DNA of 64,000 bases from Hymenobacter sp. UV11 (GTDB lineage Bacteria > Bacteroidota > Bacteroidia > Cytophagales > Hymenobacteraceae). The position numbers and the translations under genes are program-made. The stretch lies in the NCBI RefSeq assembly GCF_004684095.1, contig NZ_SRII01000008.1:62001-126000 (forward strand), read 5' to 3'. A model generated the notes under the pieces. The model had not been told where the DNA came from. It saw only the letters and a list, made by a program, of their open reading frames with translations, and did no database searches. Numbering within the stretch: the first letter of the stretch is position 1; each line of letters opens with the position of its first letter. Positions 1 through 7,964 of this stretch are shown here, in pieces.

Positions 1-42
1 ACTGGGTAGCTGCCGGGGCGGCGTTGTACAAGGCTGCCTGGC

Positions 43-612
43 TTACTTAACGGTCTTTAGCTGCGCATCCAACTCTTGCAGCTGCTTATCAACGGCCTCG
101 GTGTTGGGGGCGTTGGGGTGCGTTTGTTGCAGCAGCGTCACCTTGCGTTTGAGCAGCTCAACCTCGCGCATTAGTAGCTGCTCGCGCTCGTTGGGCGCGT
201 CGCCCAGGATGGTAGTCGGGGCCGTGCCTACCTGCACGTAGTTGTTAAACTTGGCGTCGGAGGCTACCGAGTTGTCGCCGCGCGCGGCTGCGGCGCTGGC
301 CGGCGTGGCAAACACGATACCTCCCTCAGCATTGATGTAGTCGTTTTCGTGCAGGCTCGTGATTTTGCCGCCCGGAAACTCCACGATGCCGCTTTTAACG
401 TTGATTTTCGTGCCATTAGGCAGGCGAATATTCTTCGCGAGTGGGGTAGTTTGGGTGCCGAGGCGCTGCATGACCTCACCGTTGCGAAAGACAAACTGCG
501 CATTGCGATTGGGCCGAATGGGCTCGCCGCCCGACTGGGCCGCGCCCGTGTGCGGTGCTAGTAAAAGGCCGGCCCCAAGCAGAGCTACGGCAAAAAAATG
601 AAACGCACGCAT
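43..612 (-). CDS. secreted DUF6799-like protein with C-terminal coiled coil
   Basis: 189-residue protein. The start is placed at the ATG at 612 because it opens a clean signal peptide (MRAFHFFAVALLGAGLLLA, cut near AAQS); a longer reading frame upstream has no sensible N-terminus. The middle carries two related segments (FRNGEVM...LPNGTKIN and VEFPGGKI...) that resemble the short repeated DUF6799 motif found in secreted Bacteroidota proteins. The last 50 residues are rich in Leu, Glu and Lys and look like a coiled coil (REQLLMREVELLKRK). It is divergent from the MarR gene, with about 160 bp between the two starts. Function is unknown; a periplasmic or surface location is inferred from the signal peptide. 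Confidence 0.75.
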   Translation of the reverse strand: MRAFHFFAVALLGAGLLLAPHTGAAQSGGEPIRPNRNAQFVFRNGEVMQRLGTQTTPLAKNIRLPNGTKINVKSGIVEFPGGKITSLHENDYINAEGGIVFATPASAAAARGDNSVASDAKFNNYVQVGTAPTTILGDAPNEREQLLMREVELLKRKVTLLQQTHPNAPNTEAVDKQLQELDAQLKTVK

Positions 613-743
613 AAAGTGTTTTGAAGAGAAAGAAGAAGGGTAGGGGGAAGGTAAGGCCTGGAAAACAAGGGGCAATTTGTACTGACAGAAAAAAGAATTG
701 TAAAAAAAGTTGAACGATGTAACCATAATTGATGTAGGTACAT

Positions 744-751
744 TAGATTTG
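744..751 (+). promoter_or_regulatory. -7 promoter element of the MarR gene
   Basis: TAGATTTG matches the Bacteroidota -7 consensus TAnnTTTG exactly and lies 21 bases before the GTG start at 773. No clear -33 TTG is seen at the usual spacing, so this rests on the -7 box and its position. Confidence 0.5.
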
Positions 752-772
752 TAGTTCCAATTCCCCTCTGCC

Positions 773-1228
773 GTGCGCCTCGAAGACGAAATCAAACAAC
801 CCACTTTCCAAAATGAAGGCCAGAAAGCCTACATTAATCTCGCTTTTACGGCGGGGTGGCTTTCGGGCCGCCAAGCTGCGGCGTTTCGGCCGTATAGCCT
901 TACGCTGCCGCAATTTAACGTACTGCGCATCTTGCGCGGGCAACACCCCAAGCCCGCCACCGTGGCGCTGCTCATCGAGCGGATGCTGGACAAGACCAGC
1001 AACGCCTCGCGCATTGTCGACAAGCTCGAAGAAAAGAAGCTTGTGACCCGCACCGTGTGCCCCGCCAACCGCCGCGCCGTGGACATCTGCATCACCGAAA
1101 GCGGTCTGCGCCTACTGCGCCAGATTGACGACGAGGGCACGGCCGACCCCAGCCGCAACGGTTTCAACCAGCTTAGCGAGGCCGAATTACACCAATTAAA
1201 TCTGCTCCTCGATAAAATCCGGTCCTAA
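773..1228 (+). CDS. MarR family transcriptional regulator
   Basis: 151-residue winged-helix regulator, a usual length for MarR. The region around residues 45-105 shows the fold: LPQFNVLRILRG, then the recognition helix LDKTSNASRIVDKLEEKKLV and the wing with the R-x-x-x-P-x-x-R-R-A-V-D-I pattern. The start is GTG; no ATG is available in frame nearby. It is followed by a small terminator and then by a yceI gene; MarR next to YceI is a recurrent pairing in this group. The ligand and targets are not visible in the sequence; control of the neighbouring yceI or the divergent gene is an inference. Confidence 0.9.
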   Translation: MRLEDEIKQPTFQNEGQKAYINLAFTAGWLSGRQAAAFRPYSLTLPQFNVLRILRGQHPKPATVALLIERMLDKTSNASRIVDKLEEKKLVTRTVCPANRRAVDICITESGLRLLRQIDDEGTADPSRNGFNQLSEAELHQLNLLLDKIRS

Positions 1229-1242
1229 AAAACCGGTTTCTA

Positions 1243-1267
1243 CCCCGCCAACCCGGCGCGGGGTTTT
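1243..1267 (+). terminator. intrinsic terminator after the MarR gene
   Basis: CCCCGC pairs with GCGGGG across a short loop and is followed by TTTT. The stem is short (6 bp), so it may be leaky. Confidence 0.5.
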
Positions 1268-1312
1268 CCTACCCCCTTTCTCTACTACAACCCTTTTTTC
1301 TTTTTAATTCTG

Positions 1313-1951
1313 ATGAAAAAGTTTCTGATGCCCGTGCTGCTCGGTGCCGCTCTCCTCGCTGCCCCCGCCACCTTCGCCCACAAAGCCCCCACCAAGGTGG
1401 CCGCTAAAGGCGTCGTAACTTATAAGATGCAGCCTCAGCTCAGCACCCTGGGCTGGGAAGGCAAAGCCGTGACGCACGGCCACAACGGTACCATGCAGTT
1501 TGCCAGCGGCGACCTGCAAGTGAATGGCAACCAGGTAGTAGGCGGCACAGTAGTCGTGGACATGAAGACCATGAAGGCTACCGACATCACCGATGCCGAA
1601 AACCACACCAAATTTGTGGGCCACATGAGCAGCGACGACTTCTTCGGCGTTGAGAAGTTTCCTACTTCGACCTTCAAAATCACCAGTGTGAAGCCCATCG
1701 TCGGCGCGGCCGCCAATGCCGACAACGCTACCATCACCGGCGACATGACCATCAAGGGCGTGACGCAGCAAATCAGCTTCCCGGCCAAAGTGGGCGTGAA
1801 GAACGGGGTAGCCGCCGCCACTGGTAAAGTGACCATCGACCGCACCAAGTTTGGCCTGAAATACGGCTCGAAGTCGTTCTTCGACAGCATCGGCGACAAA
1901 GCCATCTACGATGAGTTTACGCTGGCTTTCAACGTAGTAGCCAAGCAGTAA
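1313..1951 (+). CDS. YceI family lipocalin-like protein
   Basis: 212 residues with a signal peptide (MKKFLMPVLLGAALLAAPATFA, cut before HKAP). The mature part has the YceI pattern: a mixed-charge beta-barrel start (STLGWEGKAVTHGHNGTMQF), the conserved segment FFGVEKFPTSTFKITSV, and the repeat-like end ITGDMTIKGVTQQISFPAKV followed by FGLKYGSKSFFD. The family binds polyisoprenoid or similar amphiphilic molecules in a lipocalin-like barrel, and members are periplasmic. Lies between two terminators as a single-gene unit. The exact ligand cannot be told from the sequence. Confidence 0.93.
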   Translation: MKKFLMPVLLGAALLAAPATFAHKAPTKVAAKGVVTYKMQPQLSTLGWEGKAVTHGHNGTMQFASGDLQVNGNQVVGGTVVVDMKTMKATDITDAENHTKFVGHMSSDDFFGVEKFPTSTFKITSVKPIVGAAANADNATITGDMTIKGVTQQISFPAKVGVKNGVAAATGKVTIDRTKFGLKYGSKSFFDSIGDKAIYDEFTLAFNVVAKQ

Positions 1952-1992
1952 TTGCTGGCTGAATTATACTCTTTAGCCTTCCGCTTCTATAC

Positions 1993-2023
1993 AAAAAGGC
2001 CCCGCATTCGCGGGGCCTTTTTT
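1993..2023. terminator. bidirectional terminator between yceI and lpdA
   Basis: GGCCCCGC/GCGGGGCC perfect 8-bp stem with a short loop, flanked by AAAAA on the left and TTTTTT on the right. It can end transcription from both convergent genes. Confidence 0.85.
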
Positions 2024-2051
2024 AGTGGCTCTTAGCCGAAAAACAGCTGGT

Positions 2052-3446
2052 TTACAGGTGAATCACCTCATCATAAGCTGCCGCCGTGGCCTCCATAATA
2101 GCCTCGCTCATGGTGGGATGGGGGTGCACCGACTTGATGATTTCGTGGCCGGTGGTTTCGAGCTTGCGGGCTACTACCACCTCGGCAATCATCTCGGTCA
2201 CGTTGGCGCCAATCATGTGGGCGCCGAGCCATTCGCCGTATTTCTTGTCGAAGATGACTTTCACGAAGCCATCCTTCACGCCGGCCGCGGCGGCTTTGCC
2301 GGAGGCGGAGAACGGGAATTTACCCACCCGCACGTCGTAGCCCTTGGCCCTGGCCTCGGCCTCAGTGAAGCCCACGCTGGCAATTTCGGGCTGGGCGTAG
2401 GTGCAGCCGGGGATGTTCTGGTAGTTGAGCGGCTCGGGGTTGTGGCCCGTGATTTTCTCGACGCAGATAATGCCTTCGGCCGACGCCACGTGGGCCAGCG
2501 CGGGGCCGGGCACGATGTCGCCGATGGCGAAGATGCCGGGCACGTTGGTCTGGTAGAAGTTATCGACCACGATGCGGCCCTTCTCCGTCTTAATACCCAG
2601 CTCTTCGAGGCCGATATTTTCGAGGTTAGTTTGCACGCCCACGGCGCTCAGCACCACGTCGCAGGCAATTTGCTGCTCGCCCTTGGCTGTTTTGATAAAC
2701 ACGTTGCAGCCCGCGCCGCTGGTGTCTACCTTGGTTACCTCGGCGCTGGTGAGGATATTGATGCCCAGCTTTTTGTAAGATTTCTCCATCTGGCGCGACA
2801 CCTCCTCGTCTTCTACCGGCACGATGCGCGGCATATACTCCACGATGGTTACCTCCGTGCCCATGGTGCGGTAGAAGTAGGCAAACTCGACGCCGATGGC
2901 GCCCGAGCCCACCACCACCATGCGCTTGGGCAGGTTGTCGGGGGTCATGGCCTTGCGGTAGCCAATAATTTTTTTGTCGTCGATGGGCAGGTTGGGCAGC
3001 TGGCGGGCGCGCGTGCCGGTGGCCAGGATGATGCTCTTGGCCTCCACGGTTTCTTTGGTGCCGTCGGCGCGGGTTACTTCTACCTTGCCGGGGGCCAGCA
3101 GCTTGCCGGTGCCCATCACGGTTTCAATCTTATTCTTCTTGAACAGGAAGTTGATGCCCTTGCTCATGCCGTCGGCTACCCCCCGGCTGCGCTTGATAAC
3201 GGCCTCGAAGTCGAAGCCCGCCTCCTTCACCGTCAAGCCATAGTCTTGGGCGTGCTGGAGGTATTCGTATACCTGAGCGGTTTTGAGCAGGGCTTTGGTG
3301 GGGATGCAGCCCCAGTTGAGGCAAATGCCGCCGAGGCTTTCGCGCTCTACCACGCCCACTTTCAGCCCGAGCTGCGCGGCGCGAATAGCGGCCACGTACC
3401 CACCGGGCCCTGAGCCAATTACTACCAGGTCAAATTGCAATGCCAT
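2052..3446 (-). CDS. lpdA: dihydrolipoyl dehydrogenase (E3)
   Basis: 464-residue flavoprotein that reoxidises dihydrolipoyl groups of 2-oxoacid dehydrogenase complexes, passing electrons through FAD to NAD. Visible features: FAD-binding GSGPGG at 11-16; redox-active disulfide in CLNWGC (Cys42, Cys47) followed by IPTK; second NAD-binding motif VVGSGAIGVEFA; FAD-contacting FAIGDIVPGP; and the C-terminal catalytic HPHPTMSE. Length is normal. A -7 promoter box at 3506-3513 gives it its own transcript. No E1 or E2 genes are in the window, so which complex it serves is not shown. Confidence 0.97.
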   Translation of the reverse strand: MALQFDLVVIGSGPGGYVAAIRAAQLGLKVGVVERESLGGICLNWGCIPTKALLKTAQVYEYLQHAQDYGLTVKEAGFDFEAVIKRSRGVADGMSKGINFLFKKNKIETVMGTGKLLAPGKVEVTRADGTKETVEAKSIILATGTRARQLPNLPIDDKKIIGYRKAMTPDNLPKRMVVVGSGAIGVEFAYFYRTMGTEVTIVEYMPRIVPVEDEEVSRQMEKSYKKLGINILTSAEVTKVDTSGAGCNVFIKTAKGEQQIACDVVLSAVGVQTNLENIGLEELGIKTEKGRIVVDNFYQTNVPGIFAIGDIVPGPALAHVASAEGIICVEKITGHNPEPLNYQNIPGCTYAQPEIASVGFTEAEARAKGYDVRVGKFPFSASGKAAAAGVKDGFVKVIFDKKYGEWLGAHMIGANVTEMIAEVVVARKLETTGHEIIKSVHPHPTMSEAIMEATAAAYDEVIHL

Positions 3447-3505
3447 GAGGTTAACTTGTACGGAGGATTAAAATAAGGAAAAACCGCCGGCCGGGCCGGG
3501 GTCGG

Positions 3506-3513
3506 CAAAGATA
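3506..3513 (-). promoter_or_regulatory. -7 promoter element of lpdA
   Basis: On the minus strand TATCTTTG, a perfect TAnnTTTG box, about 60 bases upstream of the lpdA ATG at 3446. The predicted transcript start is near 3500. Confidence 0.55.
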
Positions 3514-3654
3514 ACCCCGCCGCCGGGCTGGCGGTTCGGTGGGGGGGTAGGGGGTATAAAATGGCGAAATTGTGTTACCCAAAGCTGGGTTTTTCGTAGA
3601 GAGCCCGGTGGGCGCTGTTTTTGCCCGCCGAGCTATTCCTTACTACTCAGTTCG

Positions 3655-4509
3655 ATGAAGTTGATTTCTACCCTTTCCTTACCCGCCGCTTTTGCCCTGC
3701 TACTACTGGCCAGCAGCTGCGCTACCACCACCGAAACCGACCGGCCCAGCACCGGCACGTCGGCCGATGTGTCGCGTAGCGCACCTACCACGGCGTCGGT
3801 AACTGCCCCCGACCCCGCCGCCCTACCCGCGCCCGATGGCACGGCTGCCACTACCCCCGGCGCTACGGTCGACGCACTGGATGCGCCCTCGGCCGAAGCC
3901 GCCACCGCCACCGCCGACCCCGAAGCTCTCTCCACGGCCGCTGCCAGCGCCGAGCGCGCGGCAGCCCGCAAAATGACGGCAGCTGATTATAAGTACCAGC
4001 TGGCCCGCGCCAACCTGGTACTCAAAACCAAGCCCAAAGATGGCCGCGCCCATCTGGAGCGCGCCAAGGCGTATTCCAATCTAAAGAACTACAAAGACGC
4101 CAAGCCCGACTACGTGGCCGCCCTGCGCACCATGCGCGGCAACCCCGACGTGTACTACAACAAAGGCGTGAACGAGCTGATGCTGCGCGAGTACAAAGCG
4201 GCCTCCAACGATTTCAGCGGCGCCGTAAAGTTTCGGCCCGATGATAAGGAAGCCTTCTTTGGCCGGGGCGTGGCCAAGATGCAGATGTACCAGTACAAGG
4301 CGGCCGTGTCGGACTTCACCCGCGCCCTGGCCATCGACTCGCTCTACGCCGACGCCCTGGAGTACCGCGGCATTAGCTACTCCAGCTACGACCGCTTGAA
4401 GGAAGCCCGCAAAGACCTCAAAAAAGCCGCCCAGCTGAACCCCGAAGCCGAAAAAAGCCTGCGCCGCTACGGCAAAGGCAACAGCATGGTGCGCGGTGGC
4501 AACAAGTAG
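3655..4509 (+). CDS. TPR-repeat lipoprotein
   Basis: 284 residues. The N-terminus is a lipoprotein signal with the lipobox LASSC (Cys at about residue 22), so the mature protein should be membrane-anchored. A low-complexity Thr/Ala/Pro/Asp stretch runs to about residue 100. From there several tetratricopeptide repeats follow, with typical spacing: AYSNLKNYKDAKPDYVAAL, YNKGVNELMLREYKAASNDF, FGRGVAKMQMYQYKAAVSDF, and EYRGISYSSYDRLKEARKDL. TPRs scaffold protein interactions; the partner is unknown. Divergent from lpdA and convergent with a DinB gene, with a palindromic repeat in the gap. Confidence 0.88.
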   Translation: MKLISTLSLPAAFALLLLASSCATTTETDRPSTGTSADVSRSAPTTASVTAPDPAALPAPDGTAATTPGATVDALDAPSAEAATATADPEALSTAAASAERAAARKMTAADYKYQLARANLVLKTKPKDGRAHLERAKAYSNLKNYKDAKPDYVAALRTMRGNPDVYYNKGVNELMLREYKAASNDFSGAVKFRPDDKEAFFGRGVAKMQMYQYKAAVSDFTRALAIDSLYADALEYRGISYSSYDRLKEARKDLKKAAQLNPEAEKSLRRYGKGNSMVRGGNK

Positions 4510-4515
4510 GTAGAA

Positions 4516-4628
4516 GAGTAGCGCCAACTTTCTAGTTCGTACGCGAGCGTAGCGAGCAGGTGGTACCGGACGACCCGAACGTCAGATGCTCGCTGCGTTC
4601 GCGCACGAACTGGAAAGTTCGCGCTACC
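4516..4628. repeat. long imperfect inverted repeat in a convergent gap
   Basis: The left arm (4516-4558, starting GAGTAGCG) pairs with the right arm (4588-4628) over about 40 bases with a few mismatches; the core AGTTCGTACGCGAGCG matches its partner AGTTCGTGCGCGAACG. It fills the gap between the TPR gene and the downstream DinB gene, and its right arm contains the stop codon of the latter. No coding capacity. Confidence 0.8.
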
Positions 4629-5160
4629 TCTCACCCAGCCCTAATAGATGTGCCAGGTGGTGCTGGCCGTGCCAGGCGTATTGCACCAGCGCTTGGTCGA
4701 GCGTGAGGGTAGTGTCGTAGCGTGGATGGTAAAAAGTGCGCTGCCACTGGTCGGGGGTGAGCTGCTGGAGCAGGCTCACCCAGCGCGCGTGCAGGCTTTC
4801 CAACAAGCTCAGCGACACCTCGATGGGCGTGATGGCCACGTCGGGCAGCTCGGCCCAGGCCGCTTCGTCAAACGGCCGCACGGTCGGGTTATCCTCCGTG
4901 AGGGCCAGCCGAAAGCGGGCGTACAGGTTGAGGTGCGTATCGGCCAGGTGATGAATCACCTGGCGGCCCGTCCAGCCGCCGGGGCGGTAGGGCTGCTCCA
5001 GGCGCGGCCCGGCGGCCTGAGCGGCCGCCCGCACTTGGCCCGGCAGCTCGGCCAGCTGCTGGAGGTAGGGCGCGCGCCCGGCGGGCGTGAGGGGGGTAGG
5101 GGGCAGTTGGGCGCGCCCAATCGGAAAGCGTAGCAACTCGTCGGGCAGGGTCGTAGTCAT
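4624..5160 (-). CDS. DinB/YfiT-like putative metal-dependent hydrolase (paralog 2)
   Basis: 178 residues from the ATG at 5160. The sequence has the YfiT/BstA pattern of the DinB four-helix fold: LPPTPLTPAGRAPYLQQL at the start, YRPGGWTGRQVIHHLADTHLN in the middle, and HGQHHLAHLL near the end, which supplies the metal-binding histidines. Family members include bacillithiol S-transferases and bacillithiol-linked hydrolases; whether this organism makes bacillithiol is not shown. It lies 14 bp downstream of a close paralog in the same orientation, so the two are probably co-transcribed and arose by tandem duplication. Confidence 0.85.
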   Translation of the reverse strand: MTTTLPDELLRFPIGRAQLPPTPLTPAGRAPYLQQLAELPGQVRAAAQAAGPRLEQPYRPGGWTGRQVIHHLADTHLNLYARFRLALTEDNPTVRPFDEAAWAELPDVAITPIEVSLSLLESLHARWVSLLQQLTPDQWQRTFYHPRYDTTLTLDQALVQYAWHGQHHLAHLLGLGER

Positions 5161-5174
5161 GCGGCAGCAACCGC

Positions 5175-5702
5175 TTACGCGGCTAATTGGTTGAGGTGCG
5201 CCAGGTGGTGCCGGCCATGCCAGGCATAAAGCACCAGCGTTTGTTCCAGCGTAGACGTTTTCTGATTGCCGGGGTGGTAAAAGGTGCGCTGCCACTGCGC
5301 CTCGTCGAGGTGGTGCAGCAGCGTGAGCCAGCGGCTGTGCAGGCTGTCGAGCAGGGCCAGCGACACCGTGATGGGTGTGGCAGCCACGTCGGGCAGTTCG
5401 GCCCAGGCTGCTTCGTCGTAGGGCCGAATGGTGGGGTTGCCCTCCGTCAGTGCCAGCCGAAAGCGGCAGTAAGCATTTATATGTGAGTCGGCCACGTGGT
5501 GAATCACCTGGCGGCCCGTCCAGCCGCCGGGGCGGTAGGGCTGCTGCAAGCGCTCGCCGCCCACTTGCCGGGCCGCCGCCGTGAGCTGGGCGGGCAGCTC
5601 AGCCAACTGCTGTAAGTAGGGCGCCCGTTCGGCCGCCGTGAGGGGGGTAGGGGGCAGCTGCGGCAGCCCGATGGGGTAGCGCAGCGGGTCAAGTTCGGTC
5701 AT
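5175..5702 (-). CDS. DinB/YfiT-like putative metal-dependent hydrolase (paralog 1)
   Basis: 175 residues from the ATG at 5702. Upstream in-frame codons were rejected because the homology with the neighbour starts only at PIGLPQLPPTPLTAAERAPY. The same landmarks as in paralog 2 are present: YRPGGWTGRQVIHHVADSHIN and HGRHHLAHLN, giving the three histidines expected for the metal site. The two proteins align nearly end to end. First gene of a probable two-gene operon. Substrate unknown; YfiT/BstA thiol transferase is the best family guess. Confidence 0.86.
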   Translation of the reverse strand: MTELDPLRYPIGLPQLPPTPLTAAERAPYLQQLAELPAQLTAAARQVGGERLQQPYRPGGWTGRQVIHHVADSHINAYCRFRLALTEGNPTIRPYDEAAWAELPDVAATPITVSLALLDSLHSRWLTLLHHLDEAQWQRTFYHPGNQKTSTLEQTLVLYAWHGRHHLAHLNQLAA

Positions 5703-6149
5703 AATAAAGGGGGTAGGGCAGGCGAGCACCAAGAACTGCCAAAAGTAGGCTGCCCGCCCGGCGCTGGCTGTCGCACGCGAGCTATCAGCAGGCATATCCT
5801 GCGCAGCGTACCATTCGCTTTCGTACTGCATGCCATGATGAGGCAAATTGATAAAAGGAAAGCGAAAATAATTTCAGCCGGCAGATAGGTTATAAAAAGC
5901 TGAATGTAAAGATTTTATAATTACCCTTTGATAGATTTGCTACTCAGTAAGTGCAACTTGTGCATTGATGAGTTATATTATATAAAATTTATAGTATTGA
6001 TACTGGATTTGTTTGGCTGGTAAGGGGGTAACTTAGAGCTGTTTACGACTTTCGGGTTTTCGCTCGTGTGCCCAGGCCGCGTGGCAGCTAGCTGATTGCC
6101 CAAACGGACTACGCTTATCCTTCATCCACTCTTACTCCTTTTCCAAACC
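5703..6149. other. intergenic region before the GH5 gene
   Basis: About 450 bp with no gene that I can support. The part 5850-6010 is distinctly AT-rich compared with its surroundings. A perfect TAnnTTTG box (TAGATTTG) is at 5932-5939 on the plus strand; if used, it would give the GH5 gene a leader of about 200 bases. No other structure was recognised. Confidence 0.5.
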
Positions 6150-7865
6150 ATGAAAAACACGTATCAACCCGGCGTAAGCGCCGGGTGGCGGGGCCTGTGC
6201 CTCAGTTTATTACTAGTCTTGGTCAGCTGGCAGGCTGCCCTGGCCCAAACCCCCGTGGCCAAGTACGGCGCGCTTCAGGTCAAGGGCAACCAAATTCTGG
6301 GGCAGGCCGGGCAGGCGGCGAGCCTGGCCGGCAACAGCCTGTTCTGGAGCAACGCGGGCTGGGGCGGTGAGCGCTACTACTCAGCCAACGTAGTGGGCTG
6401 GCTGAAAAATAGCTGGAACGCCAGCATCGTGCGCGTGGCGATGGGAGTAGACGAGGCCGGCGGCTACCTCGAAAACAACGCCCGCGAAAAAGCCAAGGTT
6501 AAGACGGTGGTCGATGCCTGCATCGCCGCCGGCCTGTACGTTATCATCGACTGGCACTCGCACCAGGCCGAAAAGCACCAGGCCGAAGCCATTGCCTTCT
6601 TCAAGGAAATGGCTACCACCTACGGCACCAAGCCCAACTTGATTTACGAAATCTACAACGAGCCCCTGCAAGTGTCGTGGAGCGGGGTAGTGAAGCCCTA
6701 CGCCCAGGCCGTGACCAACGCCATCCGGGCCATCGACCCCGACAACCTCATCGTGGTGGGCACGCCCACCTGGTCGCAGGATGTGGACGTGGCCGCCGCC
6801 GACCCGGTAGCGGGCATCAACATTGCCTACACGCTGCACTTCTACGCCGCCTCGCACAAAGCCGCATTGCGGGCTAAGGCCAGCGCGGCCTTGAGCAAGG
6901 GGGTAGCGCTGTTCGTGACCGAATACGGCACCTGCGACGCCTCGGGCGCGGGCAGCGTCGATGCGACTTCGACCCAGGAATGGATGGATTTTATGAAGCA
7001 AAATAAGCTGAGCCACTGCAACTGGGCCATCAACGACAAGGCCGAAGCCGCCTCGGCCCTGGTAACCGGCACCAGTCCCAGCGCGGCCTGGTCCGATAAT
7101 TTTCTGACCACTTCGGGCCGCTTGGTGAAAGGCTATGTGCAAGGCTGGGGTGGCACTGCCGCTACCCCCGCGCCGACGCCGACGCCCACCCCCACGCCTA
7201 CCCCCGCCACGGGCACCAAGATAGAGGCCGAAAGCTACCACGCAATGTCGGGGGTACAAACGGAAACTACCGCCGATACGGGCGGTGGCCTGGATGTAGG
7301 CTGGCTCGATGCCGGCGACTGGATGGCGTATACCGTGACCGTGCCCACGGCCGGTACCTACACCATTCAGTGCCGGGTGGCCAGCCCCAATGCCAGCGGT
7401 CAGATTAGCCTGGAGCAGAACTCGGGCACCACTAAGCTCGGCACGCTCGCGGTGCCCAACACCGGCGGCTGGCAAAACTGGACCACCATTTCGCGCACCG
7501 TAACGCTGGCGGCCGGCCAGCAGGATATTGCTATTGGCGTGCCCGCGGGCGGCTACAATATCAACTGGTGGAGCTTCGCGCCGGTCAGCGCTTCGGCCGC
7601 CGCCAAAACCACTTCGACGCTGGCTGCCACGGCGGTATATCCCAACCCGGCCCAGCAGCAGCTGCGGCTACCGCTGGCCCAGCCGGGCGCTACCGCCCGC
7701 ATCACGGTGCTCAACGCCCGCGGCCGGCAGGTACTAAGCCAGGAAGTGCCCGCCGGCACTACCACCGAAGCCGCCGTAGCAGTGGCCGACCTGGAGCCCG
7801 GCGTCTACCTGCTGCGCGTAGTAGCTGGCGGCCAAACCACTACCACCCGCTTTGTGAAGGAATAG
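6150..7865 (+). CDS. secreted GH5 endoglucanase with CBM6 and T9SS sorting domain
   Basis: 571 residues from the ATG at 6150, which opens a signal peptide ending near ALAQTP. Residues about 35-330 are a glycoside hydrolase family 5 catalytic domain, subfamily 2 by appearance: VIIDWHSHQ, the acid/base Glu in IYNEPL (E171) and the nucleophile Glu in VTEYGT (E258). A Pro-Thr linker (338-354) leads to a CBM6-type carbohydrate-binding module (IEAESYHAMSG ... INWWSFAPV, about 357-488). The last 75 residues are a T9SS type A C-terminal domain (VYPNPAQQQL ... GVYLLRVVAGG). Predicted to cut beta-1,4-glucans outside the cell. Stands alone, followed by a terminator. Confidence 0.94.
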   Translation: MKNTYQPGVSAGWRGLCLSLLLVLVSWQAALAQTPVAKYGALQVKGNQILGQAGQAASLAGNSLFWSNAGWGGERYYSANVVGWLKNSWNASIVRVAMGVDEAGGYLENNAREKAKVKTVVDACIAAGLYVIIDWHSHQAEKHQAEAIAFFKEMATTYGTKPNLIYEIYNEPLQVSWSGVVKPYAQAVTNAIRAIDPDNLIVVGTPTWSQDVDVAAADPVAGINIAYTLHFYAASHKAALRAKASAALSKGVALFVTEYGTCDASGAGSVDATSTQEWMDFMKQNKLSHCNWAINDKAEAASALVTGTSPSAAWSDNFLTTSGRLVKGYVQGWGGTAATPAPTPTPTPTPTPATGTKIEAESYHAMSGVQTETTADTGGGLDVGWLDAGDWMAYTVTVPTAGTYTIQCRVASPNASGQISLEQNSGTTKLGTLAVPNTGGWQNWTTISRTVTLAAGQQDIAIGVPAGGYNINWWSFAPVSASAAAKTTSTLAATAVYPNPAQQQLRLPLAQPGATARITVLNARGRQVLSQEVPAGTTTEAAVAVADLEPGVYLLRVVAGGQTTTTRFVKE

Positions 7866-7886
7866 CCCGATAAGCGCGCTTACCTG

Positions 7887-7920
7887 AACACCCCGCCAGT
7901 ACTGCCAGCGGGGTGTTCTT
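7887..7920. terminator. terminator between GH5 gene and YfcC-type gene
   Basis: AACACCCCGC (7887-7896) pairs perfectly with GCGGGGTGTT (7908-7917), followed by CTT. Serves the plus-strand GH5 gene and possibly the convergent carrier gene. Confidence 0.7.
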
Positions 7921-7964
7921 GCTGGGGTAATGCGTACCGCCGAGGGGGGTAGGCGAGTTGAATG

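Noticed and set aside
2025..3413. 462-codon open frame on the plus strand opposite lpdA
   Set aside because: It is rich in His, Gly and Ala without any domain, and lies wholly opposite a clear lpdA. High GC makes long antisense frames.
6381..7475. 364-codon open frame opposite the GH5 gene
   Set aside because: Low-complexity Gly/Arg/His translation opposite a clear GH5-CBM6 protein.
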